This document shows, one piece after another, positions 31,944 to 33,212 of a DNA stretch of 33,212 nt. Location of the stretch: contig JAIXMF010000134.1 of the NCBI GenBank assembly GCA_025201365.1, forward strand, positions 1 to 33,212. Reading direction: 5' to 3'. A program made the position numbers and the translations under genes. A model generated the notes under the pieces. It was given only the letters and a program-made list of their open reading frames with translations, was not told the DNA's origin and made no database searches. How positions within the stretch are numbered: the stretch's first letter is position 1; every line of letters begins with the position of its first letter. Origin of the DNA: Syncephalis plumigaleata (lineage: Eukaryota > Zoopagomycota > Zoopagomycetes > Zoopagales > Piptocephalidaceae).

Positions 31944-32529
31944 CTTGTCACTGACGAATACAACTAGGTTTCTATGCCTCTTTAGTTAGAACGAGAAAGA
32001 GAAAAGAGAGAGAGAACGAGAGATAAAAGAAATATACGCTTAGCTTATCAATATAAAGACAAGAGTGAAAATCAAATAAACAATAGAGTGTTTAGTATAT
32101 GGATAGAAAGAAAGAAAGAGAAGAACAAGCAGAAGAACAAGCAGAACAAGAAGTGATGCATGCTTGAATAAAAATGAAATGTTTCATAGCATGACAGACA
32201 AACAGTCACCGAGAATAGACGCATTTTCGAAGTGCATCATCATCATCATCATCACCGCCAATTGTAACCAATTTGAGAATAGTATGATGATGATAATGAT
32301 GTCGTCCATTATCGGAGATTACCTAGCATGGCAAAGGTGTAATACCATTCATCATGCACGTATACACGATGATTGTATATGATATGCATAATGCGCCATA
32401 ATGATTCATATGAAACTTGTAAAAAAATGAATAAGGAGGTTTTAAAATGATTTTCATTATACAATTTATTATTTAGCAGGATATGAATACAGCATACACA
32501 AATGGATACACGCAATAAAAGCGAACACA
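31944..32529. other. Intergenic between HtrA start and CtIP stop
   Basis: No gene is supported. Purine-rich low-complexity tracts lie at 31988-32030 (GA-rich) and 32105-32155 (GAAA and AGAACAAGC repeats), and a CAT/ATC repeat at about 32237-32254. This should contain the HtrA promoter and the 3' end of the CtIP-like gene. Confidence 0.55.
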
Positions 32530-33212
32530 CTAGGATGATTGAACGAATGTTTGATTCTTGGCTCGCATCGCTTCAATCTCTTCAGTATTCGGGAATTCCG
32601 GGTCCCAATAGTCGATAGGACTGGTGGCACGTCGTCGTGATGGTGGATGTCGATCCCGATGGCGTGATATTTGCTGAAGACGAGCCTGATTGGCCATTTG
32701 CTGCTCATCTTCTTTGTCTTTGTCTTCTATTTGTCGTGATTGTTGTTGTTGATTATGCTTACATTCATGTCCACTCGTATGACCTTTACGCTTATTAAAG
32801 GGTGAACCAAGTTCATCAAATGGCATGATAGGACCGGCTGCCTTGTGAAACTATACATCATTCATACATCATATTAATAAATAGATACAAATAGATATCA
32901 ATTATACGTAAGAGATTGTCACTGATTGTACACTTACCTTGTCACAATTAACACATGTGGTGGCAGTCATACTTTTACGTTCCTCCTTGTTACGTACAAC
33001 TTCTTTATAAGCATAACCAGGGGTGGTAGTATTTTGTAATTCACGCTGTTTCTTCTCGGCAGCATCAATCAATTTAGTGGCACTATACAATCATAAATAA
33101 ATAAATGAATAAAATGATTACAATGTATTATATGGATACTGATTACTTACTTGACAAATCCTTCTATATTGTCGGATGTTGATCGTTTAGCTGTGTTACT
33201 CGTTGATGCATC
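32530..33212 (-). CDS. CtIP/Sae2/Ctp1 DNA-end resection factor (3' part, cut by window edge)
   Basis: Three exons are visible: from 33151 past the window edge, 32938-33082 and 32530-32850. They encode the conserved C-terminal domain: YKEVVRNKEERKSM, CVNC (the CxxC), HECKH, ISRHRDRHPP, then IDYWDPEFPNTEE. In CtIP the same order appears as VVRKKEER, CxxC, a CxRHR element, and a (F/Y)W-x-x-x-FP-(S/N)T segment. The RHR motif contacts DNA, and the domain stimulates Mre11 endonuclease at double-strand breaks. The visible 5' part (EGFVNATKLIDAAEKKQREL) is helical. Between CxxC and RHR there is an unusually long Gln/Lys/Asp-rich insertion. The N-terminal part with the oligomerisation coiled coil lies outside the window. 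Confidence 0.87.

Overview
This window looks like nuclear DNA of a fungus, probably an early-diverging, intron-rich lineage; I would not go below that rank. The signs are: genes split by many short introns (mostly 52-92 nt) with GTAAGT-like donors and TACTAAC/TACTAAT-like branch points; a mitochondrial alternative oxidase; a Mediator MED8 of yeast-like length; a two-protease-domain HtrA of the fungal Nma111 type; Elongator subunit 2; Eco1; and a CtIP/Sae2/Ctp1 protein. No operons, bacterial genes or intact transposons were seen. Exon structures below were worked out by hand from splice signals and from keeping the reading frame through to the stop.

Layout: 1-1688 non-coding. Minus strand: taxilin (1689-3735) and protein phosphatase 1 inhibitor-2 (4488-5313). 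Plus: a seven-helix membrane protein (6161-6983). Minus: an orphan TnpB/Fanzor-like C-terminal fragment (7237-7418) and MED8 (7690-8478). Plus: a secreted-peptide gene made of single-codon micro-exons (9052-10560) and a secreted pseudo-subtilase (11228-12709). Minus: ELP2 with 20 exons (12849-16673), a structured non-coding block (about 17093-17236), a secreted (E/D)YKPK(N/D) repeat protein (17644-18282), an F-box protein (19047-20144), an ANP32-like acidic LRR protein (20370-21976) and Eco1 (22184-23524). Plus: AOX (24086-25406) and a methyltransferase (26432-28163). Minus: Nma111/HtrA (28366-31943) and the 3' part of CtIP/Sae2 (32530 to the window edge).

The outstanding locus is 9052-10560. 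An ordinary signal-peptide exon is followed by an array of about 79-nt introns, each with its own donor, branch point and acceptor, separated by exons of only 3 nt. Thirteen exons are exactly one codon long. Joined in order they give a precursor of 51 residues: signal peptide, an Arg-Arg processing site, and a 20-residue Pro/Met/Trp-rich tail in which most residues have their own exon. The intron-exon units are related to each other, and a 251-bp three-unit duplication is visible, so the tail seems to have grown by duplicating single-residue cassettes. A 5-nt exon changes frame, so including or skipping it would select between two different C-termini. This resembles the micro-exon genes of schistosomes in principle but is more extreme; I know of no fungal equivalent.

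The three predicted secreted products (micro-exon peptide, pseudo-subtilase, YKPK repeat protein) each have a TATAAAT-type box upstream. The remaining genes are mostly housekeeping functions: transcription (MED8, ELP2 through tRNA modification), phosphatase control, cohesion and DNA-end resection (Eco1, CtIP), respiration (AOX) and proteolysis (Nma111).
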